Part shown: positions 1 through 10,113 of the stretch, in pieces
Position numbering within the stretch: the first letter of the stretch is position 1
How the letters are laid out: each line of letters opens with the position of its first letter
Assembly: GCA_963921425.1 (NCBI GenBank)
Contig: OY992838.1
Location: 15,438,001 to 15,502,000, forward strand
DNA from: Dryas octopetala
Taxonomy: Eukaryota; Streptophyta; Magnoliopsida; Rosales; Rosaceae
DNA length: 64,000 nt
Direction of reading: 5' to 3'
Translations under genes and position numbers: made by a program
The notes under the pieces: generated by a model
Database searches by the model: none
What the model was told of the DNA's origin: nothing
What the model saw: the letters and a program-made list of their open reading frames with translations, nothing else

Positions 1-806
1 AGTGAGATATTTATCTCCCAATCTAAGTATGCTAGAAACTTGGTCAAAAAGTTTGGGCTTGAGTCTTCCAATGTGACTACTACTCCAATGAGTAAAAGCT
101 CCAAACTTCATAAGGATCCAAGTGGTAAGCAAGTGGACCAAACCTTGTATAGAAGCATGATAGGAAATCTCCTCTACCTCACGACTAGTAGACCGGACAT
201 ATCGTTTGCGGTAGGAGTGTGTGCTAGGTTCCAAAGTGATCCCAAAGAATCTCATTTGTTTGCAACAAAAAGGATAATCAAATATGTATGTGGGACTCTT
301 GACTATGGGTTGTGGTATACTCATGACACCAACACTAAATTGGTTGGATTTAGTGACTCCGATTGGGCTGGGTGTAGTGATGATTTGAAGAGCACCTCGG
401 GTGGTGCTTTCTATGTTGGGAATAACTTGGTGTCTTGGCATAGCAAGAAGCAGAATTCTGTCTCTTTGTCGACTGCTGAAGCTGAATACATTGCAGCAGG
501 GAGTTGTTGTACACAACTCATTTGGATGAGACAAATGTTAGCCGATTATGGAACTGATGAGAAAACATTTCTCATCTATTGTGATAACATGAGTGCTATA
601 GATATCTCCAAGAACCCGGTGCAACATACTAGAACTAAGCATATTGACATATAACATCATTTCATTAGAGATCTTGTGGAGAGTGGAACTCTTACTTTGA
701 CTTTTGTTCCTTCCGAACAACAACTTGCAGACATCTTTACAAAAGCTCTAGAGAATCCAAAGCACATTAGTCTTCGGAAGTCAATTGGCATTTGTACACA
801 TGCATG
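1..806 (+). mobile_element. Ty1/copia pol tail (RT end and RNase H)
   Basis: This is the C-terminal part of a copia polyprotein: the end of reverse transcriptase followed by RNase H. Visible landmarks are the SMIGNLLYLTTSRPDI block, the DSDWAGC and STSGGAFY motifs, the STAEAEY motif and, near the end, the [10 protein letters not shown] signature that closes copia polyproteins. The 5' part lies outside the window. The element is a fossil with few visible breaks in this stretch. The long 3' interior and long LTR that follow suggest the SIRE/Maximus lineage, which is an inference from layout rather than from a tree. Confidence 0.9.
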
Positions 807-2387
807 ATTCTTTGTAGTTAAATGTGCTTCATTGTTTCAGTTTCTTTTATTTGGTTAACTAGTTTTTTATTAAAAAAAAATAACCATTTTGAAAGGTCTT
901 AACATTACTTGTCACACTCTCTTTGATATTCAAAAAGGTTCTTGCATCACATGTGTCATGTCAATAAGAATAATCCTTTCTTCTTGTCCAATGTTAGCTT
1001 TGAGGTCTCTTTCTATTTAATAGTTTGTCATGGTCAATCAAACTTGTTAAATGCTTTTCAAAGACAATTTGTTTGAGGATGCAATTTAGTCTTTCAATAT
1101 AATTCCTCCTTTGTGACCCATCTTAAGCTAAGTTTTTCTCATTTGAACAAATGTGCACCATACAAAAATAACAAAAAAAGGAAGTGTAACCAAAGAAGTC
1201 ACGGCCCTAGGGAGAAATAAGGTGTTTTTATGGTGTTCTAGGGTAAAGAGTCGCAAAATTGGACCAAATCATTGCACTTATTTTGGGATGTGCCTAAACA
1301 AAACAAATGAAAATAATTTTCTCATAGCCATTGTCATGAGTTGAAAAACTTTATTTTCAAGATTTGTTCCCAAAGTAGAAATTCTCTTGAGTGATCAAAT
1401 TCTAATCTCTTGTTGTGGATGAAACTTATTCAACCTCTTTGGTTGTCTTTGACATTGTTTTTTCATCTAGAACAAGTCTTGAATGCTAGCATTGACCTCC
1501 CTATATCCCAAATATGCTTATTTTCTTGCACAAGATTTTGCAATTTTCATTTTCCATATCTATTAGAGTGTTGACATTGGTGGTTAATTCATTTCAATTG
1601 TTATTGTTGTTTTTGTCAAAATAAAATCCCTGAAGCACATCTAACTCATAAATTTTTTCTTGTGTGTCATTGCTTCCAACTCTTCCAGGATTCCTCTATC
1701 TTTTCGTCAAATTCCATGACTGTTTTATGTCCCAGTTCTGTCTTGTACGAACTTTGTCCCTTTTGACTGGTCTACTACAGTCACACAGAGTCAATTTCAC
1801 AGGGTCATTCTGCACCTTGGATTACTGTTTATTAAGGGCTTTTCGGACATTTTTCTCATTTTTTATCTCTAGCAGCCCTTATAGTGCACGCGCCCCTCTT
1901 TTTCTTCCTTCAAATCCCTAACATTTCAGAACCTTCATCAGTTTCTCCAGTGGCAGCATGTTCAGCCGCGCTTCAGCCTGTAGATGACTTTGAACTTGCC
2001 ATGCAAGCCCGGTACAGAGATGCTGCTGCTGGTTATCAGTCCTAGGGGGAGTTAGAATTTAGGAGGAGTCAGTCTTTTGTGGAACTTACTCTTTAAGCAT
2101 GTATTTTTCTCTTGAATATTTCTCCAACTTTCTGTGCTCTTGAACTTCACTCCTATTTTTTTATGTATGTCATTTTGTCTTTCCATGACAAAAAGGGGGA
2201 GAATGTATTTGTTTAATCTACATTGCTTGCTGTGTTTAAACTGCATTGGTTGCTGTACTATCATATTTTGTGTTGTGCAAGTACTTCTTCTTGCAGGTAC
2301 ATTATAACATAGTGTTGGGCTGAGTGTTGAGAGTCTTGTGAGGTGAATGGGTTGATGTTTTCTCAAGGAAAGCCAAAGGGAGAGATT
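807..2387 (+). mobile_element. 3' interior of the copia element, no conserved domain
   Basis: About 1.6 kb separates the end of pol from the LTR. SIRE/Maximus elements are known to carry an extra env-like region here, but I see no convincing protein domain. Short reading frames in this stretch are not credible genes. Two purine-rich tracts, near 2190-2205 and just before 2388, resemble polypurine tracts, and the second lies immediately upstream of the TGTTAG that I take as the LTR start. Confidence 0.5.
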
Positions 2388-3166
2388 GTTAGTTTCTAGG
2401 ATTTGTTATATTGGCTATTTTCCTTGTCAAAACCATTGTATTTATTTTTATTTAATCACTCACAAGCTCTAGGCTAGATTAAGGACAAGATCAGTTGTAT
2501 TGAAGAAGTAAAAAATAAACAAAGACTCAAGGTATACTGCACTTCATTCATTTCAGGAAAATAACAGTTTTTTTGTCCTTTTGACTAATCATAAAGAACA
2601 ATGTTTTTTCACGTACAGTGGCTGATACTGATACTTAAGTAACAGTCACTGCAGTGGGGCCATTTCGGGTTTTGCTTATTAAAGCCCATTTCCTTGAAAG
2701 CCCATTTTCTGTCTTTACTAAACATGCATGTGCATTGCACATGACTTGGTTCCCCCACTGCAGCAATCAGATATGATTGCATCTCATTCACGCCACACAC
2801 TTACACACACCTCAGCACTGTTCATCATCTTTTCCATTTCTGATTTTTGCCAAATAAAGCAATATTTGTTTTTACAGCTCCTCATTCCTATCCTTAGCAA
2901 TACTAGGATACCCCTCTAGGACAAAAGGAATATGCTCTTTTTCTGTCTCTTGTGGACAGCCATTGCATGGTTTCCACGTGGCTTGGGCAAACATGAAAAT
3001 GGTGTGTGTGATGTACGGGTATATGTGGGATCCGTTCAGACTTTTTCGTCAGTGTTGATGAGCATATTTTCCGTGGGCATTTCGTGTGTTTATGGCTGAG
3101 TATTTTGGGTGAGTGCTCATCTTTTATCAAGTAAGAAAATGCTTTTGATTTTCAAAAACTAAATGA

Positions 3167-4133
3167 TAGGGGTAGGCACGGGACGGGGGGGGACGGGACT
3201 AACCTCATCCCGTTCCCATCTCATGCTTTGGGTTCGGGTTCGGTACGGGACGGGGTGGGTGTTTTGGAGCTTTGGTACCGTCTTGTCCCGAACCAAACTA
3301 GTTCGGTATCGATTCGGTACCAACCCGGTCCCAAACGAAAAAAAGAAGAAAAATAGGTGGTTGGGTGGCCTTAGGTTGCTGGGAAATTGGCCAGACGGCG
3401 AGGTGGGTGATCGACTGGGCTGGATCAGGCGCGAGCTGGAGATGACTGGGTGGCGGCCTGGCTGGGTGAGGTGGGTGATCGACTGGGCTGGGTCGGGCGC
3501 AAGCTGGAGATGACTGGGTGGCGGCCTGGCTGGGAGGCTGAGGTGGTTGGGTGGCTGGTGCTGGTCGCGAGAGAGAGAAAGAGGTGATTGGGTGACGGCC
3601 TGGGTGGGTGGCTGGTGCTGGTCGCGAGAGAGAGAAGGAGCTGATTCGGTGGCGGCCTGGCTAGGTGGCTGAGGTGAGTGGGTGGCTGGTGCTGGTTGCG
3701 AGAGAGAGAAGGAGGTGATTGGGTGGCGGCCTGGCTGGTGGCTGAGGTGGGTGGGTGGCTGGTGCTGGTCGCGACAGAGAGAGACGGAGGAAGTGAGAAG
3801 GAAGAAAAAGGAAGAGAAGTGAGGGCTGGGGACTGGGTTGTCACGGGTTGGAGAGAGAGAGAGTGTGTGTGTTTTAAAATTTTAAACAATAAATAAATGA
3901 TTAGAGAGAGAGAAAGAAAGTTTTAAAATTTAAAATAATAAATAAAATATAATTCGGGACGGTACGGGACGAGATGGTTTTCAAACTTCAGAACCGTTCC
4001 CATCCCATTTAAGAACGGGACGGGACGGGATCGGGACGGGATGAGAGAACAAAATTTCGGGATGGGACTGATCGGGACGGAATGAGACGGAACGGGACGG
4101 TTTCGGTATTTCCGGTATTAATGCCCACCCCTA
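3167..4133. mobile_element. Non-autonomous hAT-type element with 8-bp target duplication
   Basis: A 967-bp element begins TAGGGGTAGGCA and ends TGCCCACCCCTA, which are imperfect inverted termini. It is flanked on both sides by a perfect 8-bp duplication, ctaaatga (3159-3166 and 4134-4141), the size expected for hAT transposition. Subterminal GGGACGGG-type motifs recur near both ends, as is common in hAT elements. The interior is G-rich, holds a degenerate minisatellite and has no transposase. The element lies inside the copia LTR, so it is younger than that LTR. Confidence 0.9.
3360..3790. repeat. Degenerate minisatellite inside the hAT-type element
   Basis: Units of roughly 65-90 bp containing gtggcggcctggctgg and gctggtgctggtcgcgagag recur four to five times in imperfect head-to-tail order. 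The low complexity creates long open frames on both strands, including a proline/serine/threonine-rich one on the minus strand. These are artefacts of the repeat, not genes. Confidence 0.8.
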
Positions 4134-4675
4134 CTAAATGATTTTCTTAACTTGTTTTTTCATCTAAAATCTGAATGGGTTTGAGTGTTGTTTAAATCTT
4201 TTCATATATCTTCAAACACATTCATTTAGTGTTTTAGTTGAAGGATTGTCCATTAGCCTTTTCATGTCTCTTGCTTGAGAAGGCTGATTTTTATAGAATC
4301 CAAATTTGCATATCATATTCATACATTGAAGAATCTGCTGGGCTTGGTGTGAATTGGTGCCATAGGTTGATGAGCTTGGAGTTGAAGCTGCCTTCTTCAT
4401 GAATGACCGATTGCCTTGTTTATGGAAGTTGCACAAAGGGGTAAGAAGCTGCCACTTAGTTTAGGACCTAGTGATTGAGCTTGTGTGCTGTATGCTCCTT
4501 TTGTATTGAACCTCTTCTATAGTGGATTGCCCGGTCAGCTGAAAAAGACCCCCAGTTTTTACCCTTTGTGGTTTTTTTGGGTGAACATCTTGTGTGCATT
4601 CATCTCCCTTTTTGTGTTGTTATGCTTACTGACTCACTCAACTTTTAAACACAAATCTGCACTGTAGCTATATGC

Positions 4676-5670
4676 ATGAAAATGATATATGTCATATAGA
4701 ACTGTCTAGCTAATCACACACCACTGTAGTTGTGGATAACACTGGGATGCCTACTGTGATGGGTCCTCTGAGTGTATAGGATGTCACTTGATCCTTTGGT
4801 GTGTTTGATTTGTGTTGTTTACAAAAGTGATTTTTGGTTTTAGAAGTCAATCTAGAGTTTCAGATTTTAGTTACTGAATCGTCTGAGTTGTGTTTGTTTG
4901 ACTAGTTCCTGAATGATCACATAAATCAAAAATTGGGGTCCGATCACTGAAAGTGAAATTAATCAAGTTTATTAAGTGAATAGATCACCTAATACAAACT
5001 TTCAGACCTCAAGGCTATTCCCGGAAACGCCATTTTCCACCATACCCACAAAGGGAACAGAAAGTCAACGGTGGAGCCCGACGGCCTTTCCCTTCGAATC
5101 GCCGCCGTCGCAGCTCAGATGACCAAATTGAAGGTGCCAAGGGACTCGCCGTGCCGAGGGGGTGAGAACCCAGTGGTGTTGTTGGGAGAGGAGGCGCCGG
5201 GGGGGGGGTGTTAGGGGTGAGGAGCGTCGGGGAAGAGGAAGAGGAAGAGGCTGGGTTGGGTAGGATAGGGGCCAGCTGAGGTGAGGGGTGCGATGAAGCT
5301 AGCTGGGGCTGGGTGGCAGAGGGAGGGGCGGGGATTGGTAGGGGAGGAAGGAGGAGGGAGGGGCTGGGTAGGGAGGTGAAGTCGGGCAGAGGGGCTGTTT
5401 TTTTTTTTTTTTTGTCTTTTTTTTTTTCTATTGAATATAATTTTAATGGGTTTTTTTATTAATTTTTGTACATGTGGCTATTTTTAAATGTCAAGTCAAT
5501 ATTTTATGGTGGGGTCCACGTATGCCACGTCAGCGCTAACTCAGCAGATAACGGTCAGACTAACGGAAGTACTTAGTTGACGAAATATTGAAGTTGATGT
5601 ACCCGAATGAAAGTTTTTGAACATGAGGTACCCAATTGACAAGTGATATATAGTTGAGGTATATATATAT
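4676..5670. other. Intergenic DNA, no gene recognised
   Basis: No coding sequence is supported. The stretch has a G-rich purine tract (about 5150-5395), two poly-T runs (5398-5430) and, at 5500-5640, wording typical of dispersed plant repeats. It ends in a short TA microsatellite (5660-5670) that hosts the MULE to its right. Confidence 0.6.
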
Positions 5671-6769
5671 ACAGGACGCTTCAGTTGCGGGATCCCGCAT
5701 CCAGCCTATTTGCGGGAGAAGATTGCTGGCCGTTGGATCTCATTAAAAGAGATCCAACAGTGGAGGCTTTAACATATCTCTAACCCGCATAACCCACTTA
5801 ACCCATCCCCCAACAGAGAAAACCCACACCTGAAGAAGAAAACCCACCCTTGCGCCCACGACCCAGCAACCGACCACCACCATCACCCAGCTCGCCGTCG
5901 ACCCCCCCCCTTCCGACCTAAGCTTACCGGCGAACACACCAGGCGCCGGCCACCCTCCCGAGCTCACACTCTCCCCTCATTCTCTCTCTCGCCCCGTGTC
6001 TCTCTCTCTGCTCTCCCCCTCTGTGCGCAGCACCGGCCATCAACGCCGGCCTCCCCTCGCAGTCGCCACTCTCCGGTGACCTTCCCTCAGGCCGGCGACC
6101 TCGCCCAGCACTCCTCCAGCCAGCCCAGCCGCGCACACAGAAAACCCAAAAAACCAGCAGTTTGGCTCGCCTTTGTCTCGTCAGATTCTGACCAATTTCC
6201 AGCGCCAATCACCTCCATTTTTGGTGAGATTTCTTCCTCTTCCTTTGGGCTTTTATTTTCCTAACTGATATTGATTAGATTCGAGTATATAGGAATTTGA
6301 AAATTTTGGGTTTTGAAGCCATTCGGGTTGTTCTTAAATTTTCGGACTACAGGGCTATTTTGTTGATTTGAATAATAAATTCTATTCCTAGGAACCCCAA
6401 TTGTGGTTTAAGATTGAAGGATTTGAGTGGGTTTGAGGAATTAGGCATTTCTTGGTTGAATTTAGAGTTGGGGCAGCCACCTTGGGTAGCACCCATAGTA
6501 ACTCCGAACCCCCTACTGCCATTCGTGAAACTACGGATTATTTTGGGCATTTGTGCTTGGTATTGAAAGAGTTGCTGCATTGTTGGTTAGTCCTGTACAA
6601 TTTTGGTTAGTCTTGTTGGTTGCTGAATTGTCTTGTACAATTCTATAATGTTTCTAAATTATATGAATCTGAAATCATGAACACTAGATGGATTGGATAG
6701 CTCCATGTATTCAATTTATTTGGGCTTTTATTCTTAGAATTTGGGGTTTTCAAAATGCAGGTGCAGTGA
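5671..6769 (+). repeat. Left TIR of the FAR1-type MULE
   Basis: The inverted partner is 12551-13663. The first 230 bp match base for base except for the length of one C-run, and later parts show only scattered differences. It includes a CT/GC-rich stretch (5950-6060) and at its inner end the same sequence that encodes the first 27 residues of the long form of the transposase. The repeat therefore probably supplies promoter and leader sequence to the gene beside it. Confidence 0.9.
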
Positions 6770-6930
6770 GTGCCTAACTTGTGGTTGCAATTTTTTTTTT
6801 TTGTGTGTGTGTGTAGATTTTAGTAGTTCTAAAATATCATTGCATAAAGTTCCCTCAGTTTGGTCTTCTCATTGAATGATAAGCATGGACAAAAGTGCAT
6901 AATGGTAGCTGGTAATCAGTGAAATCCACA

Positions 6931-7341
6931 ATGTCTAATCGTAGCGGAAGCAGTAGCAGTGAAGTTCAACATAGGCCAAGACAACAACAATGTGTGTGTG
7001 GCAGTGTTTTGGAGTTGAAAATGTCTAAAACAGATAGGAATCCAAACCGTCTGTTTTGGACATGCATGAATTGTGGGAAATTTATATGGGCTATTGAGAA
7101 TTTAATTGATGACGTTCATGAATTAACAGTAAGATTTGATGTAATTGAGCAACAGCTTCGAACAATGAGAAATTTGAACGAGACTGTGATTCGATTATCT
7201 GCACAGGTAGCCCATATTTCAAGAAAAAATGTAGCCCTTGAGGAAGAACTCCAGAGGAGGAACCAAGCTAGATTTGGCTTTCTCATGAAAACTGTTGTAC
7301 TACTTTTGATGTTTTTTATGTTTAAAGTTACTTTGTTGTAA
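6931..7341 (+). CDS. Small GRF-type zinc finger, coiled-coil, membrane-anchored protein
   Basis: A 136-residue protein. I chose the ATG at 6931 (MSNRSGSSSS) because it is the first true ATG of the frame. A GRF-type zinc finger lies at about residues 25-60 (CVCGS near 25, then FWTCMNCGKFIW). A coiled coil follows (about 65-115), and a hydrophobic segment closes the protein (about 117-136), suggesting tail anchoring in a membrane. Proteins of this plan are common in plant genomes, and the GRF finger is known in other proteins to bind single-stranded nucleic acid; function here is unknown. It lies just inside the left TIR of the MULE and points towards the transposase gene, so it occupies the place mudrB has in maize MuDR. 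It could be element-encoded or an old capture. Confidence 0.75.
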   Translation: MSNRSGSSSSEVQHRPRQQQCVCGSVLELKMSKTDRNPNRLFWTCMNCGKFIWAIENLIDDVHELTVRFDVIEQQLRTMRNLNETVIRLSAQVAHISRKNVALEEELQRRNQARFGFLMKTVVLLLMFFMFKVTLL

Positions 7342-8002
7342 TGTTTATTCCTTTTGTAACAAGAACAAACTTGGTTGTATTATTACTTTGGAATGAGGTA
7401 TTCAAATCCTTACTTTTGTAATGGTTATGTATGAATGATGGCCATGTGTGTTCTAAAAATTTGACAATGTTCTTGGTAGAATGATTATTGTATTAATTGG
7501 TATGAAGCTCTTTGTCTTTGTGTTGGAAGCCATAATCATTCAGTACAACCCACATAACTTTAAAATCACCAACCAAATTGGATTATGTTTGAAGAAAAGT
7601 TTAAACACAAGTACATTATCTCATTGCTCGAGAAACTATGCTCTGATCACTTTCATGTTTACTGTATGTAATCAAAATGCAAAAAGACAAACTTCGAATG
7701 AGTTGGAATGTCAAACTTAACATTTTTCAAATCAATATTTGTCCTAAAGCACCATAAATGGAGATACAAATAGTCCACTGCACCAACAGAACATATATTT
7801 GCATTTCTAGCGACTTCTTATTTCATACAATGGGTGGTTAGTCAGGGCAGATTAGGTATCGAGGGTGTATGTCAGAAGTCATATAGTATATATAGAAGGC
7901 ATTCACATTTTGTCTGCATCTTCTGAAGTTTGTAAAACCAACAAAAAAATCTTCAACAGGAAAAACCCGAAGGGGTGCAGCAGGTCTTGGCGGAGCCACT
8001 TC
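7342..8002. other. MULE interior, no gene recognised
   Basis: AT-rich sequence between the stop codon of the GRF gene and the captured exons. Bases 7342-7480 look like a 3' untranslated region. At about 7880-8002, on the minus strand, broken frames may continue the captured dehydratase/dehydrogenase sequence. Confidence 0.5.
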
Positions 8003-9176
8003 TCAAAGAGAGCTTTCAATTGCTGCAGCTTCAAAAAAAGGAACAAATTGTTTGAGTCCTGCAGGAAGCCAATCATAATGCTTGGAGAAGTCTAAAATCC
8101 ATGCGACCTTCACTATGTCAGCTCCAGTAGCTTGTATCTTTGCAACAAGATTACCAATTTCCTCAGCTGGCGGAGTATTCTGATAGTTGTGTGAAGAAAC
8201 AATGATTTTGACTTTTTCTGGCTTCTTCCCTTCAATGGAACTGTAGAAGTCATTGGCTACCTTCAAGAGAAAAACTTGAAAGTCTTAGTGACTAGATTAT
8301 CAGAACTGCCAACTTGAGTTCTGATTGACCAATTTTCTAAAAGCAAATTCCAACTTTTATTCTTTCATGCCGTTCTGTCTATGCTTTATGCTATTCAGTT
8401 TGTTGGTTATATATCATTAAAGGTTGCATATATGCAGTGGACATGAAGATTAAAATAAATAAATAAACATTTCAACTGTAACTACACAACTTTGTGAATT
8501 CCAATACATGATGCATACTTGGAGAGGAATTTTTGTCCCTACAAACAATCCTTGAAACCAATAACAGTAACCCATGGCCATCATCACACTCAAATTTTTA
8601 ATGATAATGCCCCATTTAGTAGTGGAGATAACGCAGAAAAGAAAAGATGAAATTTAGGGTGTGAACCTTTCTACCGTTGAGAACCCACAAAATTGAGTTT
8701 CAAAGTGAGTTTTCAATATGAAGTAACTAAAACAACATAAACAAAACAATTAACTACTCTTGTCACCCTATATTTATTGAACTTTCTCAGCAACTAAAAG
8801 CATAACTTGAGATTTGGTATACATTATTCAGTCCCCTAGCCATAAAGGGCATAAGTTTGTACTCAAATTCTTGAACACTGCAATTTTGACTAGTATATAT
8901 ACTAAACAGATTTTATTAAACTAAATGATAAATCAATAGGTTCAATAATTACCTGTAAGTGACAAGAGTTGACAAAGGACAATGTTTGATCAATATTTCT
9001 AGATCTTGTCTTGGACTGAAGTTCTTCAAGAAGTCTAACCGAATCTCAACAAGGTCAGCACCGACTTCCTTAGCCTTTTGCATTTGGACCAGCATCTGAT
9101 CAACTGATTCCGCCATTACTGGCGCGCAGATTAGTGTTGAATTTCTCCGAGTTCCATTGTTGGTTTGAAGATCCAA
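8003..9176 (-). pseudogene. Captured fragment of 3-dehydroquinate dehydratase/shikimate dehydrogenase
   Basis: Two exon-like blocks on the minus strand match the type I dehydroquinate dehydratase half of the plant bifunctional enzyme of the shikimate pathway. Block one (9176 to about 8950) has the ICAPVMAESVDQM and VGADLVEIRLDFL motifs and ends in STLVTYR before a CAG/GTAATT donor. Block two (about 8270-8130) has VANDFYSSIEGKKPEKV, the SSHNY segment with the catalytic histidine and ADIVKVA with the Schiff-base lysine. The exon between them, which normally holds the WEGG segment, is not found. There is no start ATG, and the frame becomes unrelated or shifted after VKVA. It therefore cannot make the enzyme. 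The retained intron boundary points to capture of genomic DNA rather than cDNA. It lies wholly inside the MULE. Confidence 0.85.
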
Positions 9177-9734
9177 AGCAGCAAACTAGCAGTTCATCCA
9201 ATGATTTCAAGAAAAATGAGCAAACAATTTACAGCAGGGTGATATTATACTAACTTTAACAACAACAAGGGAAAAAAAAATGATAGCCTAACTTTCTCAC
9301 TTTGGTTTTGTGAATAGTACAAATGAAAGTAAAATAAAGCTTAAACACCTAAGCATATCCTAATTTTTCCACTGAATTTTCTTGGAAGGCAGAAAGAAAG
9401 ATATCCTAATCTTAAACACCTAAGCATATCCTAACTTTCTCATTTTATGCTATAGTTTCTAAATCTTCCATAGGATAGTAGGCATAAATATTCAAGTACA
9501 TGAAAAAGTAGGGAGATAACTTACCCTGTTGCTTCATGGCCAAATATCCGAGGAAAGATAGCCTGCAATATAACAGGGGGAAATGGAGTAGATGAAATAC
9601 CAGCAGATGAAATATATTATAAGTTATTACTTTAAAATGTCTGTTATCAAGCATTTAAAACATTAAACACCAAAGATTTCATTATACAGACTACAAAGAA
9701 CAATTGGAATCAGAAAATTCAAAGTGCTACTTAG
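9177..9734. other. MULE interior, no gene recognised
   Basis: AT-rich sequence with a short repeated phrase (cttaaacacctaagcatatc at about 9340 and again at about 9412). No reading frame or domain can be supported. It may be intron sequence that came with the captured exons. Confidence 0.5.
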
Positions 9735-9923
9735 TTAAACAACACTCCTAGAAAACCCTCTAGCCTTAAAAGCAGCTCCATGTTTTCGGCTGTTGTTCAG
9801 AAGTAAAGTGCGTTCCCTTTCCTTTTCTCGCTTCTCCCTTCTCAACTGTTCTTCCCTCAATTCTTCCAATGTCTTTTTTCCACTCTTGTTCTTCTTCTCC
9901 TCTTTGACCCCTCTGTGACCCCT
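9735..9923 (-). CDS. Possible last exon, basic/acidic coiled-coil tail
   Basis: A 62-residue frame on minus starts after a good acceptor (TTCAAG at 9924-9929) and ends in GFSRSVV and a stop. It is rich in K, E and R (KKTLEELREEQLRREKREKE), which predicts a helical coiled coil. Its phase fits splicing from the donor at about 10123 at the end of the second transposase exon, so it could be a third exon of that gene. Alternatively it is a second captured host fragment: the pattern recalls the C-terminus of plant LENG1-like proteins, but this match is from memory and weak. Confidence 0.4.
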   Translation of the reverse strand, partial: RGHRGVKEEKKNKSGKKTLEELREEQLRREKREKERERTLLLNNSRKHGAAFKARGFSRSVV

Positions 9924-10113
9924 CTTGAATGGATAGCAGAAAAAAGAAAACACAGCAGCCACTTATGGAAAACACAGCAGCCCATCATCCTGATAAAAAA
10001 AAAAAAAAAAAAAAAAGAGCAAGTACCATTACTAACAGCAGCCCATCATCCTGATATCAGTACGTTGAAGACCTACAACGCAATAAAAAATAACTCAAAT
10101 CAACTAACAAAGT

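Larger units (their letters stand above)
2388..4675 (+). repeat. Long LTR of the SIRE-like copia element, split by a hAT insert
   Basis: The LTR is taken to begin with TGTTAG directly after a polypurine tract. The part near 4500-4620, with the run around GTCAGCTGAAAAAGACCCCC and a later GTGAACATCTTGTGTGCATT, resembles the end of SIRE/Maximus-type LTRs as I remember them. Without the 967-bp hAT-type insert the LTR would be about 1.3 kb, which fits that lineage. The right end is approximate because no CA terminus with a target duplication could be fixed. Confidence 0.5.

Noticed and set aside
1664-1921. Envelope-like gene in the 3' interior of the copia element.
   Set aside because: The short hydrophobic frame has no recognisable envelope features; only the position fits.
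3425-3889. Long proline/serine/threonine-rich open frame on minus (and a matching one on plus).
   Set aside because: It is created by the minisatellite inside the hAT-type element; no domain, no leader and extreme repetition.
5924-6264. GC-rich open frames on both strands in the left MULE TIR, repeated at 13071-13484.
   Set aside because: They are inverted copies of one TIR, with no domain; the repeat is better explained as promoter and leader DNA.
8003-9176. A functional dehydroquinate dehydratase gene.
   Set aside because: One exon is absent, no start codon exists and the frame becomes unrelated after the lysine motif.
9973-10056. LINE or processed-gene insertion marked by an A-run and repeated flanks.
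   Set aside because: The A-run lies on the wrong side of the insert for either orientation; local duplication fits better.
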